Origin: Cloeon dipterum
Lineage: Eukaryota; Arthropoda; Insecta; Ephemeroptera; Baetidae
Direction: 5' to 3'
DNA length: 64,000 nucleotides
Assembly (NCBI RefSeq): GCF_949628265.1
Contig: NC_088788.1
Coordinates: forward strand, 36,070,335-36,134,334
Below the pieces are notes generated by a model. It searched no databases, had not been told where the DNA came from, and saw only the letters and a list, made by a program, of their open reading frames with translations. Shown one piece after another: positions 12,301 through 21,241 of this stretch. Numbering within the stretch: the first letter of the stretch is position 1; every line of letters begins with the position of its first letter. A program made the position numbers and the translations under genes.

Positions 12301-13602
12301 TCTCTTTCCATGGTGCATGATTTCAAAAATAACGTGTGATTCGGATTCCTCTCGCCGTGCCCAATCGAACTATAACACCAAATAAGATGTCCTAGGTCAA
12401 GATCAAAAGGTCACTACTGTTAATTTTGTTTTTTTAAAATTTGGAAATGAGTTGTAGAGTTATTCCAGGACATGTATGAAGTTTTATGAAAATTAGGAAA
12501 GTTAAAAAGTGGATTTTCCTTTTCTTTTCGAAAAATTACATTTCAAAACTTAAAAACACGATTTTTTCTACTTTTTCACGTTTTGCAAATATTTGCAACT
12601 CCAAAATCTCGGGTTCTAACGATCAGAATTGCAAAAACTACCCACCGTTAGACTCGGCTCGACCGAGCTCCCCTGACTAGCTGAAGGGTTTAGGGGGTGC
12701 TTACCCCCACCCTTTTTAACCCACTGCATACATTGTAATAGCAAAAATTTACTTTCTGAGCTTCTTATTTCATCTCTTTCAAATGTATCAACTTGGGGGT
12801 GGAGGGTAAGCACCCCTACACCCTTCAGATGGTCAGGGGAGGTCTAGACGAGTGGTTATTTTTCAATTCTGATGGTTAGAACCAGAGATTTGGAGCTGGG
12901 AAAATTTGCAAAACTCAAAACAGTTGAATATAATTCGTGTTTTTCGAGTTGTCGAGTACAATTTCTTGAAAAAAGAAGATAATGCCAATTTTAAATTTTC
13001 CCACAAGTTCTAGGGAAACTGAAGCGCATTTTCAAAAATCCCAAATCTTGAGCTCATTACCAAAATTTGAATTAGAGGATACAATTAACAGAAGTGACCT
13101 TTGACCTTGACCTAGGACATCAAACTTGGTGCTCATTCAATTGGGCTCGCCGAGAGGAATCCAAAACACTTCTTATTTCTTAAATTTCATTCAGTGAGAT
13201 GAGATACTGAGGTTATCAATTGTTTAGATAAAGAAAAATCGATTAAAATCTCTGCTAAATATAAATAGAGCTGGCTAAAAATTTCGACTCAATGACAAAA
13301 TTTGACTTTTAAAAATTGGTAACCCTATACGACGATGATTTCAAGCAATTGCGAGTACTTGAGTAATTGCGTAGAGATGTAATTAGGTTATTAAATTCCG
13401 TTTAACCTTGGCAGGCACTTACGGGCGCCCTTGCAACCGAACGTCGCACGGCCTGGACGGGTGCAACCTGCTGTGCTGCGGTCGAGGCTACAACACCCAA
13501 AAGACGACCATTCGCGAGAGATGCGACTGCAAATTCCATTGGTGTTGCAGTGTGGAATGTCGCACTTGTAGCCGCACGCTAGATATTCACACTTGCAAGT
13601 AA
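3339..13602 (+). CDS. Wnt5: Wnt5 signalling ligand, 3' part (five exons)
   Basis: Secreted lipid-modified Wnt ligand; Wnt5 usually acts through Ryk/Derailed or Ror receptors in non-canonical signalling. Exons: 3339-3519, 5006-5117, 7684-7786, 11660-11827 and 13415-13602, all with GT/AG borders and matching phase. They code for about 249 residues ending Cys-Lys-stop, the usual Wnt C-terminus. Visible hallmarks are [10 protein letters not shown] at the start, [19 protein letters not shown], the [10 protein letters not shown] motif with the palmitoleoylated serine (codon 7729-7731), and CDCKFHWCC near the end. Assignment to Wnt5 rests on [10 protein letters not shown] and [10 protein letters not shown], which I recall as shared with Drosophila Wnt5. 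Roughly 100 or more N-terminal residues, including the signal peptide, lie outside the window. Introns are 1.5-3.9 kb and carry several repeats, unlike the tiny introns of neighbouring genes. Confidence 0.96.
3778..4800. mobile_element. Family A fold-back element, copy 1, split by another element
   Basis: The left part (3778-3856) has the family A terminus GAACCCTGGCGTCAGGGTAG. The right part (4628 to about 4800) continues with GACGCCTGAAAGGCTCTATA and then a block around CACCCTTTGGAAGCCA. In the unsplit copy at 16318-16733 these two parts are contiguous. The sequence between them is the separate 771-bp element at 3857-4627. It lies in the Wnt5 intron between exons 3339-3519 and 5006-5117. 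Only one arm is recognisable beyond the insertion. Confidence 0.75.
3857..4627. mobile_element. 771-bp fold-back DNA transposon with 9-bp target duplication
   Basis: The left arm (3857 to about 4224) and right arm (about 4293-4627) are inverted copies of each other with scattered differences. The outer ends read TAGAGTCCTTATATTGA and, on the reverse strand, ATAGTCCTTATATTGA. A loop of about 67 bp separates the arms. ACTTTGCCG stands directly on both sides (3848-3856 and 4628-4636), a 9-bp target site duplication. Long inverted arms with a 9-bp duplication fit a Mutator-like (MULE) fold-back element, though hAT-like elements with 8 bp cannot be fully excluded. There is no transposase, so it is non-autonomous. 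It landed inside an older family A copy. Confidence 0.85.
5745..5890 (+). repeat. Family D dispersed repeat, copy 1
   Basis: About 130 bp around CTTACAAATTTGAGATTATC is the reverse complement of 17040-17165 in the Exo70 intron, with several mismatches. It lies in the Wnt5 intron 5118-7683. No ends, duplications or coding capacity were seen. Confidence 0.6.
5985..6090 (+). repeat. Family A fragment
   Basis: The order CACACCGTTGGA, AAGTCGAGAGCTTTC, a run near TTTTACCCATTGAAAGC and ATCAGGATGCTC matches the inner part of one arm of the family A element at 16430-16510. Neither terminus is present. It lies in a Wnt5 intron. Confidence 0.6.
7005..7560. repeat. Family B fold-back repeat (inner parts of two arms)
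   Basis: TCTAAACCTCCCCTAGATAG (from 7020) is mirrored by CTAGGGGAGGTTTAGATGAG near 7352, giving inverted inner arms about 300 bp apart. The second arm continues into ACCCGAGATTTGG. The same words occur in the family B copies near 9945, 12330, 24165, 30424 and 40560. The outer ends are unclear. Confidence 0.6.
9945..10290 (+). repeat. Family B repeat, one arm
   Basis: Starts near CCCGATCGAACTGACACC and runs through CTAGGCCAAGATCAAAGGTT, TCTCGGGTTCTAACCATCAG and CTAATGGGTTTAGGGGGTG. All occur in the same order in the two-armed copy at 12330-13180. The second arm is not found. Confidence 0.65.
11161..11188. repeat. GA microsatellite
   Basis: A near-pure run of alternating A and G with one AAAG break. 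Simple repeat in a Wnt5 intron. Confidence 0.9.
12330..13180. mobile_element. Family B fold-back element, both arms present
   Basis: The left end GGATTCCTCTCGCCGTGCCC (from 12343) is mirrored by GGGCTCGCCGAGAGGAATCC at 13143-13162. The next blocks are also mirrored: GTCCTAGGTCAAGATCAAAAGG against CCTTTGACCTTGACCTAGGA, and CTCGGGTTCTAACGATCAG against the block near 12880. The arms are about 380 bp with a short centre near 12760. No coding capacity and no clear target duplication were seen. It is a non-autonomous DNA element in the last Wnt5 intron and the best reference copy in the window for the one-armed relatives. Confidence 0.75.
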
Positions 13603-14475
13603 AATGCTCGTCCCTTTTCACGTCACCTCTGCTCTTTGGAAATAATGTCGCACTCGCTCGACGGCAGTCGCCGTCGCGAGGCGCAAATTGTTTTTCACAT
13701 TTATATAATTGTGTCGGACAGAACAAAAAAAACATCCTTTGGTTAGAACACTTTCCTCAAGTGCTAATTGTGACCTGATCATTTGCTGAATGGTGAACTT
13801 TATGTGGGTGTTCTACAATTAGAGAGCAATGCATGCAGAAACTGAAGACTTTTATTTTATTTTACTCTATTCCACCTTTCAACTGGATGTTTTAATTAGC
13901 ATTATACGTGGATTGCTCAGAGACAATTTATCATGAACTGACAAGAAGCTTCTTGAACGGGCATGATGTAAACTATTAGCAGTTGTGGATGTGCTTTGTG
14001 TCATATTTGCATTTGTTCTACGTATATTATATTTATTATCTTCTTCTTATATATGTGTAAATATGCATCCTTCTTTCCTGTTAGCAATTCTGATTGTGAT
14101 CCTGCGGTCAAAAATAAAATGAAAATAAAGTTGCATTCAGGATTGCAAGAATACTGCCATGTCGGTCGATTTCAGTTTGCCCAAAACGTAATCAGGCCAG
14201 TTGTACACCCTAACCACACCCCCCAGTATCACCTATTTATCCAATCATCCAAGAACTTTGATGTAGTGGACATTAATTTATGGACATTTCTAAGGTAAAT
14301 ATTAATGTGATTTTTATTTTGAAACATTATTAGGGTAGCGCTAAATGTACTTAAAATTTCTGCCATAAATTAACAATAAGATTTAACATGATGAGAGTGT
14401 CTGTACAGCCATTATCACTTCAAGTGTATCAGTGTTTAAATAAATAGAAATTCTTACATGGACATGTTTGTGTTT
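13603..14475. other. Shared 3' flank of Wnt5 and Exo70
   Basis: The two genes end tail to tail 873 bp apart. On the + strand AATAAA occurs at 14113-14118, 14124-14129 and 14439-14444. On the - strand it occurs (as TTTATT) at 13851-13856 and 13856-13861. If these signals are used, the two 3' untranslated regions overlap by up to about 0.6 kb. No coding sequence was seen. Confidence 0.6.
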
Positions 14476-17400
14476 CTACGCAGCCAAATCAAAGAACCTT
14501 TCAAGCATGTCTTGAACTTGCTGAGGCGTGTACTTGATGTACTTTTCCTTGTTCTTGGTGAACGGCAGGTGGCTGTACCTAATTTTAAAATATGATTAAG
14601 CTGCACAAATTATGATAGTTTTCGCGGCATACTTGTTGTAGAACATTTTGTATTTCGGAAGAATCATTTCGATATTGTCGACGATCAGCGCTTGCCTCAC
14701 ATCGTCATCTGGAATGGAATATCCTCTTTGTTGCTTCGACATTTCCTCTATGTCTTTGTTGAAGCCCTGAGAATGGATAATTATACCGCATTTCCTTTAA
14801 AGAGCAGCACTCAACCTACAGCGAATTTCTCTTTGACCGTATTTCTATCCTTGTCCCGCATTTTTCCGCCCATCTGCACAGCAAGCACCTCCTCTCCAAT
14901 GTTAATGTGGTTCAAAACCCTGGACCAACTGAAACAGACCAAAGTTAACCGAGGCCACTTAGGCTTTGTGGATTCAACTCACTTATTAGCGTATGCAGTT
15001 TTATTGTCGCTGATCATTTCGTGGTAGTTGTTCTCGAAATCAGGCACTGAGTTCTTGACAAGATCGAGGAGACCGGACCTTTGCAACGAGCTCAGCACGT
15101 ACTGGTTGTTGTTCAACCGGAAAATGGCACGCAGGCCAAGATCGGTGTAGGCTTCGCTCTTGCTCACCAGCGTGTGGTTCAGCTGGGCAAGAACTTTTTC
15201 TGGAAAAAATGGTCTCAACTTGAACGACAGAGTAGAATGTGTTGTATTTTTTTCCTTTTGAAAGTTTCGTCAAATAGAAAAGAGCAAGAGAATGAGTAAA
15301 AAATTTTAAATTTTGTAGAAAAAAAATGCAATTTTCAATTATTGGAACCCCTTAGCACTTGCAATCTAGGGGTGAGATTAAGGGATGATTGATTAGATTG
15401 AATCTGAGCCATTTTTTAATTGCTTGCACGTTCAAGTGGATTATTTGCTTTCAGTAATATGCGAAAAATGCATTTCTTCCCCTTTTGATAGGGTTGAAAA
15501 GGGTTTGAAGGGGATGATACTGATTTGGCTAACTAGGGGAGGTTAGGACGAGTCGAAACGCAGTGACCCTGCCTTTCAAAATTAGGTTAAAGAAATAGAT
15601 AAATCTTGCTTACTTATATAAATTCCAAGCAGGGTTCTGTTTTTTTCTTGTCTACCAGGTGCGGCTGCAAGTGTGTGCATGTAAGCTGGATCTTGAGCCA
15701 GGATGCCGCCAATTGTTTCAGTGTAGTCAGTTAGCTGCTCCAGGAACATGAGAACGTTGCTTGTCAGTTCGTGCACTGTTCCATCACTTGGCAGTTGGGA
15801 GCTGGAGTCTCCGTGAACATTTTCTATGAACTCCTCTAGCGCTTTGGCTCCCTGAAATAAAATGTTTAAAATAGTTCCAACTTCAGTCCCAGCAACAACA
15901 AAACTCACAGTGGCGTGAAGGGTGTTGAGAATGGTGGTGAATTTGGAGCGCACATTCAAATCGCATCCCTCGAATGTTTTCTCGAACTCGGGTCGCATGT
16001 TGAGCAGATTTTTCAGAATTGGATAGACAACGAGGACAGCGCCGAAGTCTTTCCTGCTGATGCACCTCTTTGCCCTGGTCGCGATGTTTTCTCCGTCCTG
16101 CACTACCATGTCCATGGATTCTTGCATTATGACCTCAAAAACCTTGGGATGGTGTGCCAGAGGAATGATTCCGGTCATCAGAGCCCTCTCGCTCAGCAGC
16201 AGTTTCTGCAGGGCCATCACGCAGACCAGGTAATTCTCCATTTCTTGCTCGTCGACCACGTCTTCTCTCACTTCTATGATAGGGAAAAGAGGTAATTTAA
16301 ATAACTAAAGGCGTGTGGACAGGTGGGAAATTGAATCCTGGCGTCAGGGTAGCCCTCGAGCGGTCGATATTACTAAATGGCCACTTTAACGACACCTGAC
16401 GGGCTCTGTATTGGTTCAAATTGCAAGATTTACCCACCGTTGGAAGGGCTTAGTCGAGAGATTTCAGAATATATGCAATTTTACCCTTTGGAAGCCATCA
16501 GGGTGCTCGGGGACGAGATTTTAGGAACGCTAGGGTGTTTCTTGAGCACCCTGATGCCTTTCAGAGGACATATTCTAAAGCTCCCAACATGGCCGTTCCA
16601 AAGATGTACAAAGTTAGAAGATGGAACCAAAACAGAGCCCGTCAGGTGTCGGTTAAGTGGCTACACATGTGAATTATCGAAATTGATCACTCGGGGGCTA
16701 CCCTGACGCCAGGGTTCGATTTCTCACTTGTTCTGATGGTCTTGTCTGACCTCAGGAGTGACCCCTAGCATCATCCAAGGATTAAAATCTACCGATCATG
16801 CAAATTTAAATTTCTAAAAAATTGAGCCAAAATAAAAAATTCCCGATTTTCAACCTTTGATACTTTGTATCTCGAAAACTAAAGCTTCCTTGTCCTGAAT
16901 ATTTCTAGGCAAGTTATACACACTCAGGGCAACATTTTATTTAATATTTATATACTAATTAATTCAACCATTTTTTTAGATATTCAAAATTTAATGACGA
17001 ATTTAAAAATTACTCTAATTTAAAAAAAAACTCCAACATAAAATTTGTTGGCCGTCTAAATAGGTATGTTTTAGCACAAAGATTGATGTTCTAGCTTCGT
17101 TACAACTCAAGATAATCTCAAATTTGTAAGCACTCGAATTTTCCGTCAAACTGGGATATTTCGACGCCTGTACAACAAAATAAAATAGTCTCAAATGTGA
17201 AAATTTGCAGACGATATCAAATCTTTCGTGGACACATCAATCAAAAATTTTGAAAAGGTATAATAAAAAATTAAAGTCATACCAAGATTAACTCCGGACC
17301 GACGCGGTCCAAGAGAGAGTCCAGTCGACTGTCCTAATGTCTGCGAGGCCTTATGAAACATTTTTGACGCCTTCTCAAGCGCCTGCAGCTTCCTCGCCCC

Positions 17401-18487
17401 CTTTTTTCCAGGAGTGTCTGCAAGGCGGTTTTGAAGCTTGTGTCTCTAATTGCAATAATAAATTAGGACGGAAATTTAAAAAATGATCAAACTGACTGAC
17501 AGGCAAAGGCGAGTACGACTGCAAACTTCCTCCGCTGGATGACCTTTGCTGTTCTTTCAGCGTATGCAGAGACTTGAACAAAATTTTAGCCCGGATTTGG
17601 GCGTAGACAAACATAAATTCATCCTTGTTGTTGACAAAGAGCCAATCTGCGATGCGAATCAATTCTGTTGTCACCTCGTCAGGCAGTTGGTTCAGTGAAG
17701 GGGGCGCCATGTCTTCCAGCGACGCGTCTGTCATGATCAGAGTTGGCAAAATTATCCCAATTAATTCCAAGATGTTGCGAACCTTCCCCTGTTCCAACCA
17801 TGTCCAGAAGCACGATGGGTGAAACGTGCTTGCTGTGTTTGTGCAGGATGTCTGTAAACTCTCGGTTCAAAGCATCACCTCCAGCAGTCAATAAAGAGAT
17901 CTGAAATTATATTATTTATTTTTTGACAAATATTCTGGCGTGAAACACCTACCACATTATCCAACTCAACGCTCTGAGGGTTGTTCTTTTGGAAATAATC
18001 CTTTGCCACCTGCAGCCGATTCATGGCGGCCAAAAAAGGCTCAAGTTTGAAATCTCCCTCATTTGCAGATCTTGGCCCGTCTCGAATCACGTCTTCCACT
18101 TCCTGGCTGACGCTGTAGTAGCCAATAACACTGTCCAGTGCCACCATGGTATAATCAATGTCTGCAAATAATTTTTTAAATGAACATTATTAAGGAAATG
18201 GTTAATTTCTCACTTTCTTGCAGGCGTTGCAAGTTGCGCGTCTCGTTGTACACCGGCAAAATCGTCGCTTCCAGTTTTGCCAATCTGTCTTCAAACGAAG
18301 ACAAAATATTGACCATTCCAGTCGTGATTTGGTTGCTCTTGTTTACTTTGTCCTTCAAGATGTTCAGGTTATTAAGCTCCTGAAAATTGGGTGAGAATAT
18401 AACCGACTTGTAAACAATTGATTCTTTTAGTTTTACCTGCTCAAGTTTTCGTTGTACCTGCATTTTCTGCTCGGTTGGATCTATCAT
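14476..18487 (-). CDS. Exo70: Exo70, exocyst complex subunit (EXOC7), complete
   Basis: Subunit that anchors the exocyst tethering complex to PI(4,5)P2 at the plasma membrane for exocytosis. Twelve exons, from the ATG at 18485-18487: 18437-18487, 18214-18379, 17953-18161, 17783-17900, 17501-17727, 17283-17445, 15909-16273, 15614-15851, 14983-15199, 14820-14928, 14633-14766, 14476-14578. Joined, they give 699 residues with unbroken phase, close to the human length. Family landmarks include NMV-like NILSSFEDRL near the N-terminus, ETRNLQRLQE, DGTVHELTSN, MRDKDR and the C-terminal KEKYIKYTPQQVQDML. The C-terminal basic segment that binds lipid is present. Most introns are 52-57 nt; the exceptions are 1009 nt (16274-17282) and 414 nt (15200-15613), both enlarged by repeats. 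The introns at 18380-18436 and 15852-15908 are 57 nt, free of stops and in frame. Confidence 0.97.
15340..15570. repeat. Family B-like repeat in an Exo70 intron
   Basis: Contains CAATCTAGGGGTGAGATTAAG and, facing the same way, CTAACTAGGGGAGGTTAGGA and GACGAGTCGAAACG, the inner words of family B. It lies within the 414-nt intron 15200-15613 and explains most of its extra length. Poorly preserved. Confidence 0.5.
16318..16733. mobile_element. Family A fold-back MITE, nearly complete
   Basis: The arms are inverted copies: CCTGGCGTCAGGGTAGCCCT near 16338 against GGCTACCCTGACGCCAGG near 16696, then CACCTGACGGGCTCTGT near 16393 against ACAGAGCCCGTCAGGTGTC near 16633. The mirror continues through CATCAGGGTGCTC near 16496 against GAGCACCCTGATG near 16544, so the element is almost all arms (about 190 bp each) with a centre near 16530. 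Total about 416 bp. No coding capacity. The target duplication could not be resolved. It lies in the 1009-nt Exo70 intron. Confidence 0.8.
17040..17165 (-). repeat. Family D dispersed repeat, copy 2
   Basis: Reverse-complement match to 5745-5890, centred on GATAATCTCAAATTTGTAAG. It lies in the same Exo70 intron as the family A MITE. Remnant with no visible ends. Confidence 0.6.
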
Positions 18488-19225
18488 TGCGATAATATTT
18501 TATTATCGGGTATTTCAAGAGTGTAAACAGCGGTGAAGTGATTGCAAAAACGATAAAAACAAACGCTACTGAGACTGATTCATTTGCAGCTGTCAATTTC
18601 AGCTGTTGACACTTGGACTGGGCGTATAGAAGGGGCGTGGCGTGTATTTACGTTTCTCTTGTGCTGCGGAGGAGGGGAGAAGAATGTTCGGAAGTTTTTA
18701 GCGCCAAACATGGATTGCATGGGAAAATGAAATCGAGCAAATCAACAGGATTTCCGCAATTTTCGCGATTTTCATGAAAAATTAGAAAAAAATGATTTGT
18801 GTTTGTTGCCCGATAGTGGATAAGTGAGAATTAAGGCTGTTATTTTAAGATAACTTTTAAGATAACTATTAGATCCAAATAATCAACTGTTTTCAGAGTG
18901 TTTTTTCGGCAATTTGGTTGCTAGGGATTCGTCGCTGCCACGGCGAAATTATTGATTAACTGATTATTTATTTTTAAATAGAAAATCATATAAGAAGCCA
19001 AGTTCCATGGCAAAATGAGCAAATAAAATAATTTCAGAAGGTTTTTAGTCATTCTTAGCCGATTTGAGACGATTTTGGCATAATTATATAGAGGGATTTA
19101 GACAATTTCAAGTGTGATTTAACTTGCTTAAAAATGCATGTTTTGTTTTATATTGAAGATGAACACTTGCATTTTCATCTAGCTTTAGAACAGAAACAAA
19201 GAACCGTTCATTTTTCTCGTGAGGT
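18488..19225. other. Exo70 upstream region
   Basis: Contains the presumed Exo70 promoter just above 18487, but I saw no TATA box or clear initiator. The far side holds the CPR-1 3' flank, with a TTTATT (AATAAA on the - strand) at 19226-19231. No other gene was seen. Confidence 0.5.
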
Positions 19226-19369
19226 TTTATTACAAGACGGTGTCATTTTTACAACATACAAAACACGATAGTCGTGTGGATGGACACACATTCGCGTGAG
19301 AATGGCTATATTACATTGATGATGAGTGCGCCAGATCAAAGGGCCGGCGAATTAAGAACTTTAATTAAT

Positions 19370-21171
19370 TTAGTAGTAGGCCAGAGGGGAGGCGGCGTAT
19401 CCGGCGTAGGGGTAGCTGGGGTAGGCGTGGGCCACGGGGGCATGCACCAAGGGGGCGTGCACCACGGGGGCGTGCACGACGGGGGCGGCCTTGAGCAGGG
19501 GAGCGGGGTGGGCGGCGTGTCCGGACTTGGTGACGACGGCGTTGAAGCCGTTGATGGAGTCGGCGGTGTAGTCGACGGTGCGGATGCTGCCGTCGGGCTC
19601 CACCAGCGAGTACTGTCCCTTGACGACGTCTCCGTCGCGGGTCTCAGACTGGCTCTTCTGGTCGCCGGTGTGCGGGTCGTTGACGCCGTAGTTGAAGCTG
19701 TACTTTGGGTACGCGTAGTTGGAGGCCACGGGGGCGAGCACCAGGCCGGCGTTGGCAACAGCCACGAGGGCGGCGCCCAGGGCGAAGAACTATAGACAAA
19801 CAAGGGGGTAAATTAATAAAATATTGTTTTAAAAATTATGAGAAATTGATAAAGATTGATTCAAAGAGGCTTACTGCTGCAAATTTTCGAGAAAATCGAC
19901 TCAAAAGTTTGCATGCTAATCAAGCATTGTCTCCATACTGAAAGACTACGATTTATTTCACAATTTAGGGAATTTTTCCTCAAAATTCACCCACCACCAG
20001 ATAAATCGCAACGAGAGGAATCGAAATCAAGAGAAAAAAAATAATTTCAATATTTCAATAAATTCGGAAAAAGCTGAAATTTAACTGTCATTTGGTAAAA
20101 TTGAGATATTCTGTTGCTAAATTTCACAAGATACACTCAATGAACTAGTCAGCAACGCAAAATCTTCTTAATTTTCGGACTGTAAGCTCTAGTTCAATTC
20201 TAATTTTAAAAATCAAAAGTTCCAGCTTTGCATCACAATGCGCAGCGACCAAATATGCAATTTTACAGACAAGTCGTGCGCGAAGAAAGTGTTCACGAGT
20301 TAAATAATCGGAGTAGCGTTGCTCGAAATTTGCTTGAGTGCATGCAAAGCGGTCAAAGTCGGGCATGCCACTAGGGAAGGTTAACGAGAGCGAGCCAGGC
20401 AGAGTTTCTCTAATTGCAGCACATCAAGAGTGATAAAAGGCAATGTTCACGCATGACTTGCGACTATACGTGCGCACACACGAAAATTGCTACGCGAGAG
20501 GTGAGACAATTTATTGTGTTTTCTTTTTGCGAAATACGCACGACTCGGCTGGCCAAATTTGAGAGACAATAAATCAGCGAATAGGCGAACAAATTGGGCT
20601 CTAATTTCGGGCTCTGATCGGGCAATAAAATAATACACGGTATTGATTGTGTACCATAAATCGCGCAAGCAGAAATTTATGGTTCCTGCAACTTGACCAC
20701 TTAATATGACGGAGAAAACGGTCAATTTGTAACTGAACAATGGCAATTTATGATTTGATCAATTTACGTCAGCAATTCAAGCAGCGTTGAAAGCTGATTC
20801 TAACATTTGGGAAACAAATTCCTGGCATATTGTTCAAATTATTGATTGGACTCGTAAAAATCAATGGATTTGAATTAGCGAATTGCTGATCGATGAATTT
20901 TAATAAAAACCAAATGAGTCTGACTCACGTTGCAAAATTTCCAGCTAAGTGAACTGACTTAAAATTTAAATTATTAATTAACTGTTGCACACGAAAATAG
21001 TAATTAATAAATTTTAATTGTTTTTATGAAAGGAAAAAACAGTCGGTCTTGAATAAATTTGCTTTAAATTTAGTACAAGCAAGGATCTATGTTTTCAAAT
21101 AAAGACAATTTGTAAATTCAAAACGTCTTAAAAATAAATCCAGTGAATGTACTCACGGTAGCGGCGTGCAT
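19370..21171 (-). CDS. CPR-1, RR-2 cuticle protein
   Basis: Structural cuticle protein that binds chitin through the extended Rebers-Riddiford (RR-2) domain, typical of hard cuticle. Exon 1 is 21157-21171 (M-H-A-A-T) and exon 2 is 19370-19789; the product is 144 residues. Residues 1 to about 20 form a signal peptide. The RR-2 core runs from [17 protein letters not shown] through RDGDVVKG and VEPDGS to [13 protein letters not shown]. The tail is made of AP/VHAP repeats ending in a Tyr-rich AYY. The gene lacks the second intron found in the other cluster members. Its intron (19790-21156) holds a family C repeat. A poly(A) signal lies at 19226-19231. Confidence 0.93.
19870..20165 (+). repeat. 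Family C dispersed repeat in the CPR-1 intron
   Basis: Landmarks in family order: AGTTTGCATGCTAATCAAGC, GATTTATTTCACAATTTA, CGAAATCAAGAG and GTTGCTAAATTTCACAAGAT. It matches 1185-1560 over most of its length. It is a non-coding insertion remnant inside the large intron of CPR-1. Confidence 0.65.
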
Positions 21172-21233
21172 GTTGGTTGTTGGTTGTTGGATGCGTTCCT
21201 TGAGGAATGATGCTTGGGTCTGAGAGTCGAGGA

Positions 21234-21241
21234 CTTTTATA
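21234..21241 (-). promoter_or_regulatory. TATA box of CPR-1
   Basis: TATAAAAG on the - strand, about 63 bp before the ATG at 21171, a normal spacing for the cuticle genes here. Confidence 0.75.

Noticed and set aside
16696-16723. GGGTTCGATTTC at the end of family A, resembling a tRNA B box.
   Set aside because: The same word is present in mirrored form at the other end as part of the inverted arms, and there is no A box or tRNA-like fold, so a tRNA gene or SINE is not supported.
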